Of a DNA stretch of 32,028 nt, positions 18,740 through 27,211 are shown piece by piece; the stretch's first letter is position 1, and each line of letters opens with the position of its first letter. The stretch comes from a virus. A program made the position numbers and the translations under genes. The notes beneath the pieces are model-generated. The model did not search any database. It had not been told where the DNA came from and saw only the letters and a program-made list of their open reading frames with translations. Location: positions 1-32,028 of IMG/VR virus record IMGVR_UViG_3300024259_000103. One strand, 5' to 3'.

Positions 18740-18963
18740 TATGCCTCCGCTGGTGGATCTGGCAAGATTATAATGATGTCGTTATTTTCATCCTCAATCC
18801 CATCTGGATCCATTGGTAGGTGTCTTCTCGCACCTTGCACCTTAGTAACCACAAAGGGGTCTACATTTTCACATAAGTATGCTGTTGTATCTGGTAAGTC
18901 CTCAAGGTCTTCATTTGTGACCATGCCGTGAAATGTCTTTATTGTATATATCTGCTTAGGCAT
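18739..18963 (-). CDS. Small hypothetical protein (74 aa)
   Basis: The frame extends 13 codons further upstream, but the ATG at 18963 has an AGAGG site 7 bases before it, so the protein begins MPKQIYTIKTFHGMVTNEDL. It looks like a small beta protein with an acidic tail ending ILPDPPAEA. The motif FHGMVTNEDLEDLPDTTAYL resembles small phage proteins placed before tail genes, but no named family is recognised. It overlaps the upstream Cys-rich gene by eight bases and the downstream gene by one. Confidence 0.5.
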   Translation of the reverse strand: MPKQIYTIKTFHGMVTNEDLEDLPDTTAYLCENVDPFVVTKVQGARRHLPMDPDGIEDENNDIIIILPDPPAEA

Positions 18964-19102
18964 TCTTCTTCCTCTTTTTAATATAATATGGACACTCATC
19001 ACCTTTTGGTTTAGTCACGATGTGAGTGTCTCTGGTTTTAGCAATAAAACGCTTACAGTGCCCCTTATCGGAGCACTTAGCGTTGGTACACCAAAGGGAC
19101 AT
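18956..19102 (-). CDS. Cys-rich mini-protein, probable metal-binding (48 aa)
   Basis: This short frame begins MSLWCTNAKCSDKGHCKRF and ends after CPYYIKKRKKNA. Cysteines at positions 5, 10, 16 and 37, with His15, could bind one zinc ion. The C-terminus is strongly basic. The start overlaps the previous stop as TAATG, implying coupled translation, and the stop lies inside the next gene. Small CxxxxC...CxRF...C proteins occur among the tiny genes of many environmental phages, with unknown roles. Coding status rests on tiling between neighbours and the Cys spacing. Confidence 0.55.
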   Translation of the reverse strand: MSLWCTNAKCSDKGHCKRFIAKTRDTHIVTKPKGDECPYYIKKRKKNA

Positions 19103-19266
19103 TAGATTAATTCCAATGCCTTTGTTAAGATTTCGTCTACAACATTTACAGCTTCATCATCGAGCGTGTTGTCTGTTGTCTTTGCCCAGTCAGCTAACAA
19201 CTTGATTATCAAGTTCTTAATTAACTTCTTTGGGAGTAACCCCAAGATTACCTTTAAAATAGCCAT
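19102..19266 (-). CDS. Small amphipathic protein in lysis-like cluster (54 aa)
   Basis: The ATG at 19266 has AGGAGGG just upstream; the longer in-frame extension lacks a site and overlaps the holin-like gene. The N-terminal half (MAILKVILGLLPKKLIKNLI) is a hydrophobic, cationic amphipathic helix; the C-terminal half is acidic. It follows the holin-like gene by eight bases, which suggests a membrane-associated accessory role in lysis, but that is inference. Confidence 0.5.
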   Translation of the reverse strand: MAILKVILGLLPKKLIKNLIIKLLADWAKTTDNTLDDEAVNVVDEILTKALELI

Positions 19267-19274
19267 TATCCCTC

Positions 19275-19466
19275 CTATAAGAATAATTTTATTGCTCCAC
19301 CCACAATACCAACAGTAAGGATACCCAATATCCAACTGTGTATAATGAGTGTTGCTTCGAGTGTAGCAATTCTGTGTATGAAACCCAGCTTAGGATTTCC
19401 ATTCCCTATGATAGCTTTATGCATGTCATCTATCTTGTCTTTTGTTTCCACTGTGTAATCTAACAT
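19275..19466 (-). CDS. Holin-like single-span membrane protein (63 aa)
   Basis: An N-terminal charged helix (about residues 1-35, ETKDKIDDMHKAIIG then HRIATLEA) is followed by one hydrophobic segment (about 40-63, HSWILGILTVGIVGGAIKLF). This arrangement resembles XhlA-type holins and haemolysin-like phage membrane proteins. AAAGGG precedes the ATG. No endolysin gene is visible nearby, so a lysis role depends on topology and on the cluster of small genes. A small tail or membrane-anchored virion protein is the main alternative. Confidence 0.55.
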   Translation of the reverse strand: MLDYTVETKDKIDDMHKAIIGNGNPKLGFIHRIATLEATLIIHSWILGILTVGIVGGAIKLFL

Positions 19467-19537
19467 ACTGTTTCCCTTTCAGTGCCCCAAATATCGCCAT
19501 ACGGAGCATCTCTTTTTATTTTAGTGTTATTCTTCAT
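19460..19537 (-). CDS. Possible micro-ORF bridging two genes (25 aa)
   Basis: A frame starting at the ATG at 19537 encodes MKNNTKIKRDAPYGDIWGTE and ends RETVC. It fills the only gap between the gene before it and the holin-like gene, overlapping both slightly (11 and 7 bases). The sequence is not of low complexity. The ribosome site is weak, and chance cannot be excluded at this length. Confidence 0.3.
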   Translation of the reverse strand: MKNNTKIKRDAPYGDIWGTERETVC

Positions 19538-19757
19538 CTGGAGTCCATTCTGGCTTCAGGAGCTCGTTTTTAACGTCTTCTATTCTGGTGTATTCGCTGA
19601 GGCTTTCGGGTTTATCGCCTCTCCACTTTAGAATTACATTACCAAGACTGCTGGTTACGAGATTTTCTGAATTATAAAAATCGCCACGAAGTGTCGCATG
19701 GCAATCATTCATCATCTCTTCAGTTACTAATATTTTTGGGATTATCACATAATTCAT
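19527..19757 (-). CDS. Small hypothetical protein (76 aa)
   Basis: The start at 19757 is preferred over one 24 bases earlier because GAGG precedes it by 9 bases, and it begins immediately after the lectin-like gene's stop. The protein opens MNYVIIPKILVTEEMMNDCH and ends KPEWTPDEE. It appears to be a small alpha/beta soluble protein with one Cys and no membrane segment. Function is unknown; an accessory role to the preceding LamG protein is possible from proximity alone. Confidence 0.5.
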   Translation of the reverse strand: MNYVIIPKILVTEEMMNDCHATLRGDFYNSENLVTSSLGNVILKWRGDKPESLSEYTRIEDVKNELLKPEWTPDEE

Positions 19758-19758
19758 G

Positions 19759-21072
19759 TTAGTGTGCCTCGTAATGAGCATCTGCGTAGGTTGTTAATGG
19801 GTTTCCGTTTACTTCTTTTAGCGAAATATTATCTATCCACACACTACCATCACCGTCAAAATCCCATACAATAATAAAGCAATTGTCGGAATCAGTTGCA
19901 ACAAAATGCATAGTTTTTCTAGTAAACACATCCGATGTTATTGTTTCATTGCAAGCATAACTGCTGCCATTGTGAATACGCAAGGAACAGCTTGCTCCAT
20001 TTGTTACTTTAATGTCTATCTCACACTTATACATTTTGCCGACAGTTAGGTCGCTAATTAAATCATTTTGGTCTTTGAAATGCTCATACATCATGCTCGG
20101 GCTATCCACATAGGTTGCCTTTAATGTCTTATTTTCATTCTCCAACACATTATTCCCATAGGTTCCCCAATGATATGTCCCCACCTCAAATGTGGATGCA
20201 TCTGCATCGTATAACTCATCACCAAATGGATTATCACTTACGGCCTCATCGTAACCGTTGCCTTCCATTGGATATGAATTAATGAGACCACTAATACCCT
20301 TTGCGTCACCACAGCCTTGCGGAGTACCATCCCCAAAAAGTGTTGTAATTTCTGCTAATGAAAGTGCTTTATTGAAAACATGGAATTCATCGACTTTTCC
20401 ACTAAAAAAGCTTGTATTATTTTGACGACGAGCAATGTTCTGTAAAACAAAATACGCATCAATATCTTCTATTTGGTCATGAAGCACGGCGTTTAGATAT
20501 ATTTCCATATAGTCGCCTGCTTTCACGAAAGCAAAATGATACCAGTTCCCCGGTACCGCAGGAAGTATCCCGTTGTCGGTATATAATGATGCACCATTTT
20601 TTGGATCCAACCTCATTTTTTGAGCCGCATAAAACCTGAATTTTGAGGTGTAGGCACTATCTCCATTGAGAATATACCCCGTTGTTTCATTCATATAAAA
20701 CCAAAGGGTAAACGAGCCATCACTGCCATTACCAACACTGATTGCCTCATTGAGTATTGCATAATCACCAACACCATCATAGCTTGTGTAGTGTGTGTTG
20801 GAGAAGAAGTTCTCTATAAAATTCAAAGCTTCTTTCAAAGTGTACTTGGTTCTACTTACCCCGATATAATCACAAACTATCTCGGAAGCCGTCTTGCTGT
20901 TCCAATCATCATCACCGCATACTATCCCCAAAGCCTCTCTCGGTTCGTACTTGTTCAAGTCTTCCCCGAGATAATTATTCAATGCGTTGCGTAGGTTCAT
21001 ATATTCGTTTGCGTTCTCACCAGCCATTAGATTAATACGCTGATAATCGCTTTTATTCTGTAGGTTGGCCAT
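19759..21072 (-). CDS. LamG/concanavalin-like lectin-domain protein, probable receptor-binding adhesin (437 aa)
   Basis: Residues about 100-250 carry the LamG-type jelly-roll signature: SFTLWFYMN, then GNWYHFAFVKAGDYMEIYLN, then FSGKVDEFHVFNKALSLAEI. These are the core strands of Laminin_G_3 domains that bind glycans. Residues about 280-430 look like a second beta-sandwich of carbohydrate-binding type (ATDSDNCFIIVWDFDGDGSV then WIDNISLKEVNG). The N-terminal 90 residues are helical (YLGEDLNKYEPREALG) and may mount it on the virion. Its place after fibre-like genes supports a host-surface recognition role. No hydrolase active site is evident. Confidence 0.7.
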   Translation of the reverse strand: MANLQNKSDYQRINLMAGENANEYMNLRNALNNYLGEDLNKYEPREALGIVCGDDDWNSKTASEIVCDYIGVSRTKYTLKEALNFIENFFSNTHYTSYDGVGDYAILNEAISVGNGSDGSFTLWFYMNETTGYILNGDSAYTSKFRFYAAQKMRLDPKNGASLYTDNGILPAVPGNWYHFAFVKAGDYMEIYLNAVLHDQIEDIDAYFVLQNIARRQNNTSFFSGKVDEFHVFNKALSLAEITTLFGDGTPQGCGDAKGISGLINSYPMEGNGYDEAVSDNPFGDELYDADASTFEVGTYHWGTYGNNVLENENKTLKATYVDSPSMMYEHFKDQNDLISDLTVGKMYKCEIDIKVTNGASCSLRIHNGSSYACNETITSDVFTRKTMHFVATDSDNCFIIVWDFDGDGSVWIDNISLKEVNGNPLTTYADAHYEAH

Positions 21073-21073
21073 A

Positions 21074-21433
21074 TTAAAAGTCCTGTGGGACTATGAATCT
21101 AGCACCCGTATATTTATTGCTCTTACCCTGCTTCTTCGCTTCCTTCAAACCCATGTCGTATTTCATTCCAAAGTATTGAGCTTGGTTTAAGCCAGCAGCT
21201 GTTCTTTCGTATGCCATTTGCAATACTTTCCATAGAATTAAATCGTGTAGTGTTGGGTCAAACTCCATTTCTATATCTTGAGAGATACCAACCTTAAATT
21301 GTCTTGGTTTAACTTTGCAATATAGATGACAGAAACCATCTTCGGTTGGAGCTGTAAACTCACCAGTATCTTGGTTAAGTGATGCAAAGCCAAAGTTGTT
21401 TTCTTTTACCCACCATACTTTATCCGTAGCCAT
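21074..21433 (-). CDS. Small virion-associated protein, possibly connector (119 aa)
   Basis: The family is not recognised with confidence. It starts with a beta-rich part rich in aromatic residues (WWVKENNFGFASL) and has a central helix with DPTLHDLILWKVLQMAYERT. The pattern of an acidic strand, then LHxxIxxKVLxxxYE, and a basic C-terminus occurs in some small neck or tail-completion proteins of short-tailed phages. The start overlaps the fibre gene's stop (TAATG). A tail-completion or fibre-attachment role is inferred from position. Confidence 0.5.
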   Translation of the reverse strand: MATDKVWWVKENNFGFASLNQDTGEFTAPTEDGFCHLYCKVKPRQFKVGISQDIEMEFDPTLHDLILWKVLQMAYERTAAGLNQAQYFGMKYDMGLKEAKKQGKSNKYTGARFIVPQDF

Positions 21434-23460
21434 TATATACTCACTCTAGCTATTTCCCACCAGTTTGTTCCCTCTTTTACCAATGTTAATGTTTCTCCAG
21501 CTGTGCCCATTATGAAATCTGAAGCAACCTTAATGTTGTCTGTGTTTACTACTGTTATGTCAGTCCCATCAGCATGTTTCTTTAGGATTAAAATCATACC
21601 ATCATTCCCACCACTAAGCGTTACTAAGCTTCCTTCATCCCCAGTAAGCTTTACTAATGTACCTGATATAGTTAATTCCTCGTCTACAACGATCCCTGTA
21701 TGCCATACACCTTTTAGTTGATCTGCCACTACATTACCCGTAAACTGTGTTGCGCTTATTTCGTTTTGTACAGTAAGCCCTTGATCTTTAGTAATCGTCA
21801 TGGCTAATCCAGGGTCAACATCGTCCCCGTCGTTTGTGTAAAACTTTATTTGTCCCTCGTAAGAATCACCGGTGGTTTCGTCATCCCAGTGAGATGCCTC
21901 TATTTTTGCTAATGTGTGTTTTTCAGATGAACTATTGTCTCCAGAGAATACAATAGTTGAATTTCTACCACCATTCTCGTTTTCATCTGTATCGTTGTAT
22001 AATTCAAGGATAGGGTCATCTTGGGTTACGGATATATTGTCAGTAAACTCGTTTTCGCCACTATGGGTAAAGGTTCCTTTTACGACCAAATCGCCCGCAA
22101 CCTCCACATCCTCGCCACTTTTTCCCAGATAAACCTTCTTGTCTGCTGCGAGAGAACTGCCTATAATTATGTCCTCAGCACTCGACTCAATATCTACTGC
22201 TTTTTTTGCATCTAATTTTATTCCACCAACATACGAATACAATTTTATGGCATCGTCGTCTACCCCTTGTGTGTTTTTTACGAGAATTTTTTCACCGCTC
22301 CCACCGTTAGTTGTAATGTCAATTGCTTTGTCTGAGTTGTAGGTAGTTCCTAACGAGATAGTTCCAGTTGTATCAACCGCTATGCCCTCAGTGCCCGCAT
22401 TTATGTCGATACCGCCAGTTGTTCCTGATGCCTCTATCTTGATGGCATCAGCAGCGTTTTGTGATGAGTTTAAGCTAATGCTTGCTTCTGCGTTAAGGTC
22501 GTAGCTTTCTGTTACATCTACCGCAAAACCCTTGCTCGAGGTAACATTGAAGCCAGCTGAATCTGTGGCAATCGATTTTGCTGCTTTAATCCCAACCCCT
22601 CCTGCGCTAGACACAATATCAATCGCATCGGAACCTATTCCCTCATCATTCACTATCTCTATTGTTTGAGATGACCCTGCGTCAGCGTGAATCTTAATCG
22701 CCTCAGCAGCATTGTACGTGCTTGTAAGGTGTGTTTTACCTGAACTCGCTGTTGATTGCATATATGTTGTTGATACGCCGCCAAGTAGGCTCGATAAACC
22801 TCCAACCGCCAATGTTCCATTTGCCGCAAGACTGCCATTGGCAGATAGGTTTTCTGCAACAATACCCCCATCATTTAAATCAATATCTCCATTTGCATCA
22901 ACAACCAAAGCCTTACTCACTGTTGCTTCGCCTGGAGTAACTCCGAGTTCAGCTGAACCTATAACATCATTTGATATCCTAGTTACGCCAGAAGCATTTA
23001 TAGTAACATCCCCCGTAATTGGTTCGTTAACCCAACCTGAACTATCGTGAATAAGCATCTGCCCTGATGCCACTGTTGTTATTGTTACATCGTCCATTTC
23101 TTCCAGTGTGTCGTATTTATCGACCTCAGCGTCAACATAGTCTTTAATTGCTTTTGCTGAAGCAATGGTTGTATGCGCAGCAGCCACTTCACTTAAATTT
23201 GTGTCTAAAATACCAGATGCAAAATCATCCACATCTAAATTAGATATATCGTTTGTTTCTGCATCAATGATTAAATTTTTTGTTTCTTTTTCGTTACCCT
23301 CACCTGGACGCAATATCCACTCTTCAAACTCAGTCACATCCATTGATCTGGTTATAGCTGTGCTTTCGTTATCGATCACCATAAACTCGTTACCAGCAGT
23401 TGGTTTATAATCTCTGCCATTACTTATCTTGTCGAGTTCACTTATTTTAATTCTTGCCAT
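21433..23460 (-). CDS. Repetitive beta-rich tail fibre-like protein (675 aa)
   Basis: The N-terminal 110 residues are globular and probably attach to the tail. Residues about 115-245 are Gly/Ser/Asn-rich short strands. Residues about 250-450 contain degenerate repeats: AAEAIKI near 251, AADAIKIEA near 336, SDKAIDI near 379 and DDAIKLYS near 404. Each is followed by short Gly-rich strands, as in triple-stranded beta-helix fibres. The C-terminus (TLVKEGTNWWEIARVSI) is a short strand-rich end. A good AGGAG site precedes the ATG. It follows two connector-like genes and precedes a lectin-like protein, consistent with a fibre or appendage module. Confidence 0.65.
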   Translation of the reverse strand: MARIKISELDKISNGRDYKPTAGNEFMVIDNESTAITRSMDVTEFEEWILRPGEGNEKETKNLIIDAETNDISNLDVDDFASGILDTNLSEVAAAHTTIASAKAIKDYVDAEVDKYDTLEEMDDVTITTVASGQMLIHDSSGWVNEPITGDVTINASGVTRISNDVIGSAELGVTPGEATVSKALVVDANGDIDLNDGGIVAENLSANGSLAANGTLAVGGLSSLLGGVSTTYMQSTASSGKTHLTSTYNAAEAIKIHADAGSSQTIEIVNDEGIGSDAIDIVSSAGGVGIKAAKSIATDSAGFNVTSSKGFAVDVTESYDLNAEASISLNSSQNAADAIKIEASGTTGGIDINAGTEGIAVDTTGTISLGTTYNSDKAIDITTNGGSGEKILVKNTQGVDDDAIKLYSYVGGIKLDAKKAVDIESSAEDIIIGSSLAADKKVYLGKSGEDVEVAGDLVVKGTFTHSGENEFTDNISVTQDDPILELYNDTDENENGGRNSTIVFSGDNSSSEKHTLAKIEASHWDDETTGDSYEGQIKFYTNDGDDVDPGLAMTITKDQGLTVQNEISATQFTGNVVADQLKGVWHTGIVVDEELTISGTLVKLTGDEGSLVTLSGGNDGMILILKKHADGTDITVVNTDNIKVASDFIMGTAGETLTLVKEGTNWWEIARVSI

Positions 23461-23468
23461 CTTTTCTC

Positions 23469-23807
23469 CTATTCTGTTTCGCCTATATCAACAACTTCCC
23501 AACTAGACACATCACCCGTAATAAGGTCATCCCATTGGTCTGGGAAAAAGTTGATGCCATCTACACTTGTCGTTATTAAACGAGGCACTAAATTATTTTT
23601 AAAATTAACGCTAGTAATGCTAATGATGTTATCATCGAGGGAATAGTATGGGTCATCTTTTTTGAGATAAACAACTATTTTATCGGATAATAACCCACTG
23701 CTTACAGCCAAACCGTTCTGTGCTCTGTTTAAGAGCTTTATAATTTCAGCCTCTCCCATATCAGGAAAGTGCTGTTGAGTAAACTCTATTAGGGTTTTTA
23801 TTGTCAT
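23469..23807 (-). CDS. Head-tail adaptor-like protein (112 aa)
   Basis: The order is helix, IIKLLNRAQNGLAVSSGLL, then a strand, then DPYYSLDDNIISITSVNF. This resembles small podovirus adaptor proteins, in which N-terminal helices with a conserved LN are followed by yxLPddilxI.xV. It overlaps the preceding gene by ATGA and has AGGAG nearby. The location between capsid genes and fibre-like genes fits a connector between portal and tail. Assignment is by pattern, not by an exact family match. Confidence 0.5.
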   Translation of the reverse strand: MTIKTLIEFTQQHFPDMGEAEIIKLLNRAQNGLAVSSGLLSDKIVVYLKKDDPYYSLDDNIISITSVNFKNNLVPRLITTSVDGINFFPDQWDDLITGDVSSWEVVDIGETE

Positions 23808-24835
23808 TGCTTCTCTCCTGTTGCATAAGGTGCAAAGCTTTCATTGTATTCTGACTTTAACATTTGAGCCGTAGCTTGAATCTGTCCATACTTTAGTTGG
23901 GCTACCTGCAATTGCATGGTAATCTCCTGTACCACTTTTTGTGTAACCTGAGCAAACTGCCCAGTTTTAGCTTGTATTAGGGTTGTATATTTTCCTAGTG
24001 CACTTTGAAACTCTTGATTAGCTGCACCAAATTCCTGAACACGAGCCATATATTTGGTCATTTCGGTTTGAAGCTTCTGAGTCGTTGCTCCAATCTTAGT
24101 AGTGATTTCCTGTATTTTTGCTTGTACCATTTCAACATCTTCGTCTGTCTCCACATATTCTTTTAAAGTTGCAAGGTCTGCTGTTACATCAAAACCAATA
24201 CTGGCAAAACTATCTCCGTTATACGTAAAAAAATCTTCTGCTGATGGCAATGTAACTTCCGTAGGCCACTCAACAAAATATGGACTATCTGGGTCGAATA
24301 AATCAAGACTAAGTGATTCAAGCGACTCCACAGATATCTCACTAAACAATCTTCTTGAGATCTCTGGGGTTAAGCTGTATGCTGTGTGAAGTAGTATTGG
24401 TGTTAAGTACTCTCTTTTTATTGATGACTCAGGCTCCTCAGTTGCTGTTGTTAATGTTGGATAACACACATCTGAATACTGAACACCAACCCCTCTTGGA
24501 TATATATATAATTCATTATTTCTAATAAAGTGTTTAGGTGAATTTTTTGTTGCATAGTGAATTGATTCTCTGTCGAGTACTTGTCTGTATTGAGTTGGCT
24601 TTATTTCTATTGACCTAACGCCAGTCTGTGTTGTGATTGTAGATACATGTTTTGTGACATTTATCGGGCTAACCAGTGAAAAGGTGTGCTCACTAAATTC
24701 ATTAACCATAGCGGGTTTCATCGCTATTAGACGATCAATCACAGTGACAATGGAAGTGGGTAATAATCTGTCGGCTATGGTATAGATAGCACCAATCTCA
24801 CCCACATAAGCTTCAATATATTCTCTAACCGTCAT
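23804..24835 (-). CDS. Probable neck/structural protein (343 aa)
   Basis: The N-terminal 200 residues are mixed alpha/beta (TVREYIEAYVGEIGAIY, later NELYIYPRG). From about residue 215 the protein is a long Gln/Lys/Glu/Ala-rich helix (EITTKIGATTQKLQTEMTKY onward), ending in a short tail. Neither an enzyme nor a membrane motif is visible. It is the first gene after the major capsid protein, which in short-tailed phages is usually a head-completion, neck or internal structural gene. The long coiled-coil C-terminus is a notable feature. Start: ATG 5 bases after AAGGAG. Confidence 0.55.
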   Translation of the reverse strand: MTVREYIEAYVGEIGAIYTIADRLLPTSIVTVIDRLIAMKPAMVNEFSEHTFSLVSPINVTKHVSTITTQTGVRSIEIKPTQYRQVLDRESIHYATKNSPKHFIRNNELYIYPRGVGVQYSDVCYPTLTTATEEPESSIKREYLTPILLHTAYSLTPEISRRLFSEISVESLESLSLDLFDPDSPYFVEWPTEVTLPSAEDFFTYNGDSFASIGFDVTADLATLKEYVETDEDVEMVQAKIQEITTKIGATTQKLQTEMTKYMARVQEFGAANQEFQSALGKYTTLIQAKTGQFAQVTQKVVQEITMQLQVAQLKYGQIQATAQMLKSEYNESFAPYATGEKQ

Positions 24836-24857
24836 TCATTCTCCTTGTGAATGTACG

Positions 24858-24871
24858 GGGGCCGAAGCCCC
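24858..24871 (-). promoter_or_regulatory. UUCG-tetraloop hairpin after the major capsid gene
   Basis: The transcript reads GGGGC-UUCG-GCCCC, a five-pair stem with the exceptionally stable UUCG loop, in the 53-base gap after the capsid gene. No U-run follows, so it is probably not an efficient intrinsic terminator. Such structures can protect the 3' end of an abundant capsid message or weakly attenuate downstream expression. Function is inferred. Confidence 0.5.
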
Positions 24872-24877
24872 ATATCA

Positions 24878-24897
24878 TTTAGTTTGTGTTAACTAAA
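24878..24897 (-). promoter_or_regulatory. Inverted repeat spanning the capsid stop codon
   Basis: TTTAGTT and AACTAAA form a perfect seven-pair AT-rich stem around a six-base loop. The stem begins at the last sense codons of the capsid gene and includes its stop codon. Just downstream is the UUCG hairpin, so the two could act together. The pairing is weak and may be chance. Confidence 0.3.
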
Positions 24898-26250
24898 CTT
24901 GAGAATAGCGTGAGTTTCTGGTAAGCTAATCTCTAAGCCAGCTTCTGTCATGATGATGTCTTTACGACCATCGACATTATTGTTCTGAACATTGGTGATA
25001 ATATGCGTATCACGAGAGACACCATTACCAATCAATGGGCGATAAGCTACATTCTTAAGGTCAATTGCAATTGCATAATCTTCCCACAATCCGCGAAGGA
25101 GTGGTTCAGCTACAAAGTGCAAGTCACCATAGATAGTATTAATCTTAGTCACATTATGACCAAAACTGCCTGGAATATTAGTAACATCAAGGCGGTACCG
25201 TTCAGCACCAACTGTGTTATCCAAGAAACCATTAGTACCCAACTTGTTTAAGAATGTGATAACTTTGCGAGAAGCAAGAACTAACTTACTACCACTGTTA
25301 CCTGTCTCTGGTGCAAAGAAATTTTCCATTGTGTCGAGGAAAGCATCATAACCAGAATCAGCGTAAGTAAAGTCGTATGTATTACCAAACTGCTCAGTAT
25401 ATGGTAGGATACCCCATGAGTAACGAATGTTGTCTGACCCAGCGTCATCAGTTCCATTTGCTGTCCCAACACCAAATAGCATCGCATGTTCAATATCCAT
25501 CTTGTGTTCCATTAATTTTTCTTGCCATACGCGTTTGTACTCGTTAGCAACTCCTCGATAGCGTGTAGCTAAAGCTGTGCCCGAGAACATACTAATAGCA
25601 GTCTTGAAGATTTGACAGTATCCTTCATTTGTTGAGATTGCGTCTTTCCAGCCATCTGGATCTGTTGAACCTTCAGCCCATGCTGAACCAATCACTTGAC
25701 CTTTTGCATCTTCTTCAAAAGTAACAGTCTCGTCTGCTTTCCACGTTCCAACCAAAGACACGCCAGCACCACCAGTTATGCCGATGGTTGTGATACCATC
25801 AGTGCCATCCGTACCACCAACCACTGGGGTAGTATCAATTTTCATTCTGCGAACATTACCATCGCTATCTTCAATAGCAATTACCTGTCCTGGTAACAGA
25901 AATCTTGGAGCAGATAAAGCTTGAGTTTTTCCGTACTTATTGTAACCACAATCAAGAACTATATCGTCGCCCTCTGTATCCAACAAAGCTGTACCTTTAT
26001 TGTTCACGGTTAATATAACCTCTGTTTCAACCTCAAAATTACGTCTTTGCCACTGGTGTCTGCGTTCCATGAATTTGAATACTGGATCGTCTGTTGATTT
26101 CTTTGCTACCTTAGAAAGGTAAACGAAGAATGGTGATTGTGCTGGAGCGAGTTCTGCAACTCTTTCTCCAAAATTAAATATCCGTCTTGTATCATTGATA
26201 CTTACGCCAGTAGGGGCGTTTCCTGTTGAATTTGTGTATACATCCGACAT
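24889..26250 (-). CDS. Major capsid protein (453 aa)
   Basis: The position right after the portal and scaffold genes, the length, and the N-terminal phrase NFGERVAELAPAQSPFFVYL resemble the SU10/DUF5309-type major capsid proteins with HK97 fold seen in environmental phages. Other capsid-like features are the long amphipathic helix with NEYKRVWQEKLMEHKMDIEH, which fits the spine helix, and LDNTVGAERYRLDVTNI before the C-terminal beta strands. The ribosome site AAGGAG lies 7 bases before the ATG. The gene is followed by stable hairpins, as expected for the most strongly expressed late gene. Confidence 0.8.
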   Translation of the reverse strand: MSDVYTNSTGNAPTGVSINDTRRIFNFGERVAELAPAQSPFFVYLSKVAKKSTDDPVFKFMERRHQWQRRNFEVETEVILTVNNKGTALLDTEGDDIVLDCGYNKYGKTQALSAPRFLLPGQVIAIEDSDGNVRRMKIDTTPVVGGTDGTDGITTIGITGGAGVSLVGTWKADETVTFEEDAKGQVIGSAWAEGSTDPDGWKDAISTNEGYCQIFKTAISMFSGTALATRYRGVANEYKRVWQEKLMEHKMDIEHAMLFGVGTANGTDDAGSDNIRYSWGILPYTEQFGNTYDFTYADSGYDAFLDTMENFFAPETGNSGSKLVLASRKVITFLNKLGTNGFLDNTVGAERYRLDVTNIPGSFGHNVTKINTIYGDLHFVAEPLLRGLWEDYAIAIDLKNVAYRPLIGNGVSRDTHIITNVQNNNVDGRKDIIMTEAGLEISLPETHAILKFS

Positions 26251-26272
26251 ATTATGTCTCCTTAGTTTTTAT

Positions 26273-27187
26273 TTACCCAAATGGGTTAGACCCTTTATAG
26301 TCACCTATAAGAGAGTCCATTATAATATCCTCGGCCGACCTAGCTCCCACTTGGTTCGTAGAAGCTGGCATTACACCCATAGGACTTGGAATACTCTGAG
26401 TATTCATTGTTTGTTGGAACTGTTGACTCGGTTGTGCTACTAGCTGTGTGTGTTGCCCATCATTATATAACCGCCATAAACCATCCACAGTTACTGCTTC
26501 TGGTTTGCTCATTTTAGTTATAAACGCCCGAGCCTGTTCATCGGTAGCTCCATATTTCACCTTAACCTGCTCAACCATACTATTGACACCAGCTCTCATT
26601 TGTGCTCGTTTTGCATCAGCCTCTTCAGCATTACGCCGTAACATTTCTTGATTAGCTATATAGTCTTTTTGGACAGCCATCACATAGTCCGATTTTATCG
26701 TGTTGTATTCGGTCATATCGTTACGCCATGCTTCCATGTCATTTACATACCGAGCACTTTCACTTGCGGGGTCTGAATATGCTTCTTCCCTGTTAAAGTA
26801 GCTAGGTTGGTTTGGTCTTGTTGGGGGGTCTGGAAAGACTTCAGCCTGCGGTTGCTCCACCTGTTGATTATACTGAACCTGCTCAGATTGAGCTTTCATC
26901 GCATTCAACTCATCCTGGAGAGCTTCCTTTTCATTACGTGCCTTGTCAGCTTGACTTTGCCAATACTGATACCTAACCTCATCGTTTGTGTTTGGTTCTT
27001 TCGGTTTCTCTGTGGGTTGTGGGGTTACTGGCATCACTGGTTGTGTTTCTTGTGATGTAGTCTTTCCAAAAGCCGCAGGTTCCGCAGAAAAAACGTCATT
27101 AATTACTGAGTCCTCGTATGATGCTCCAATTTGGTTTACATCCCGTGGTGTGTCATTCATTGTCCCCGTTTCTTCGTATTGATTCAC
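26273..27187 (-). CDS. Scaffolding-like protein (304 aa)
   Basis: It begins at a GTG that has AAGGAG 5 bases upstream; the next ATG lacks a good site. The protein is charged, Gln- and Pro-rich and largely disordered, with a coiled-coil core near residues 70-95 (QADKARNEKEALQDELNAMK) and a second helical part near 130-210. The basic/hydrophobic C-terminus (IIMDSLIGDYKGSNPFG) could bind the capsid. Placement between portal and capsid genes is the classical position for a scaffold. No protease motif is seen. Confidence 0.65.
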   Translation of the reverse strand: MNQYEETGTMNDTPRDVNQIGASYEDSVINDVFSAEPAAFGKTTSQETQPVMPVTPQPTEKPKEPNTNDEVRYQYWQSQADKARNEKEALQDELNAMKAQSEQVQYNQQVEQPQAEVFPDPPTRPNQPSYFNREEAYSDPASESARYVNDMEAWRNDMTEYNTIKSDYVMAVQKDYIANQEMLRRNAEEADAKRAQMRAGVNSMVEQVKVKYGATDEQARAFITKMSKPEAVTVDGLWRLYNDGQHTQLVAQPSQQFQQTMNTQSIPSPMGVMPASTNQVGARSAEDIIMDSLIGDYKGSNPFG

Positions 27188-27211
27188 TTGTTCTCCTTAG
27201 AGGTCCCTGTG

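Noticed and set aside
24836-24888. Intrinsic terminator after the capsid gene
   Set aside because: The UUCG hairpin is strong but no U-run follows, and the next gene begins almost at once.
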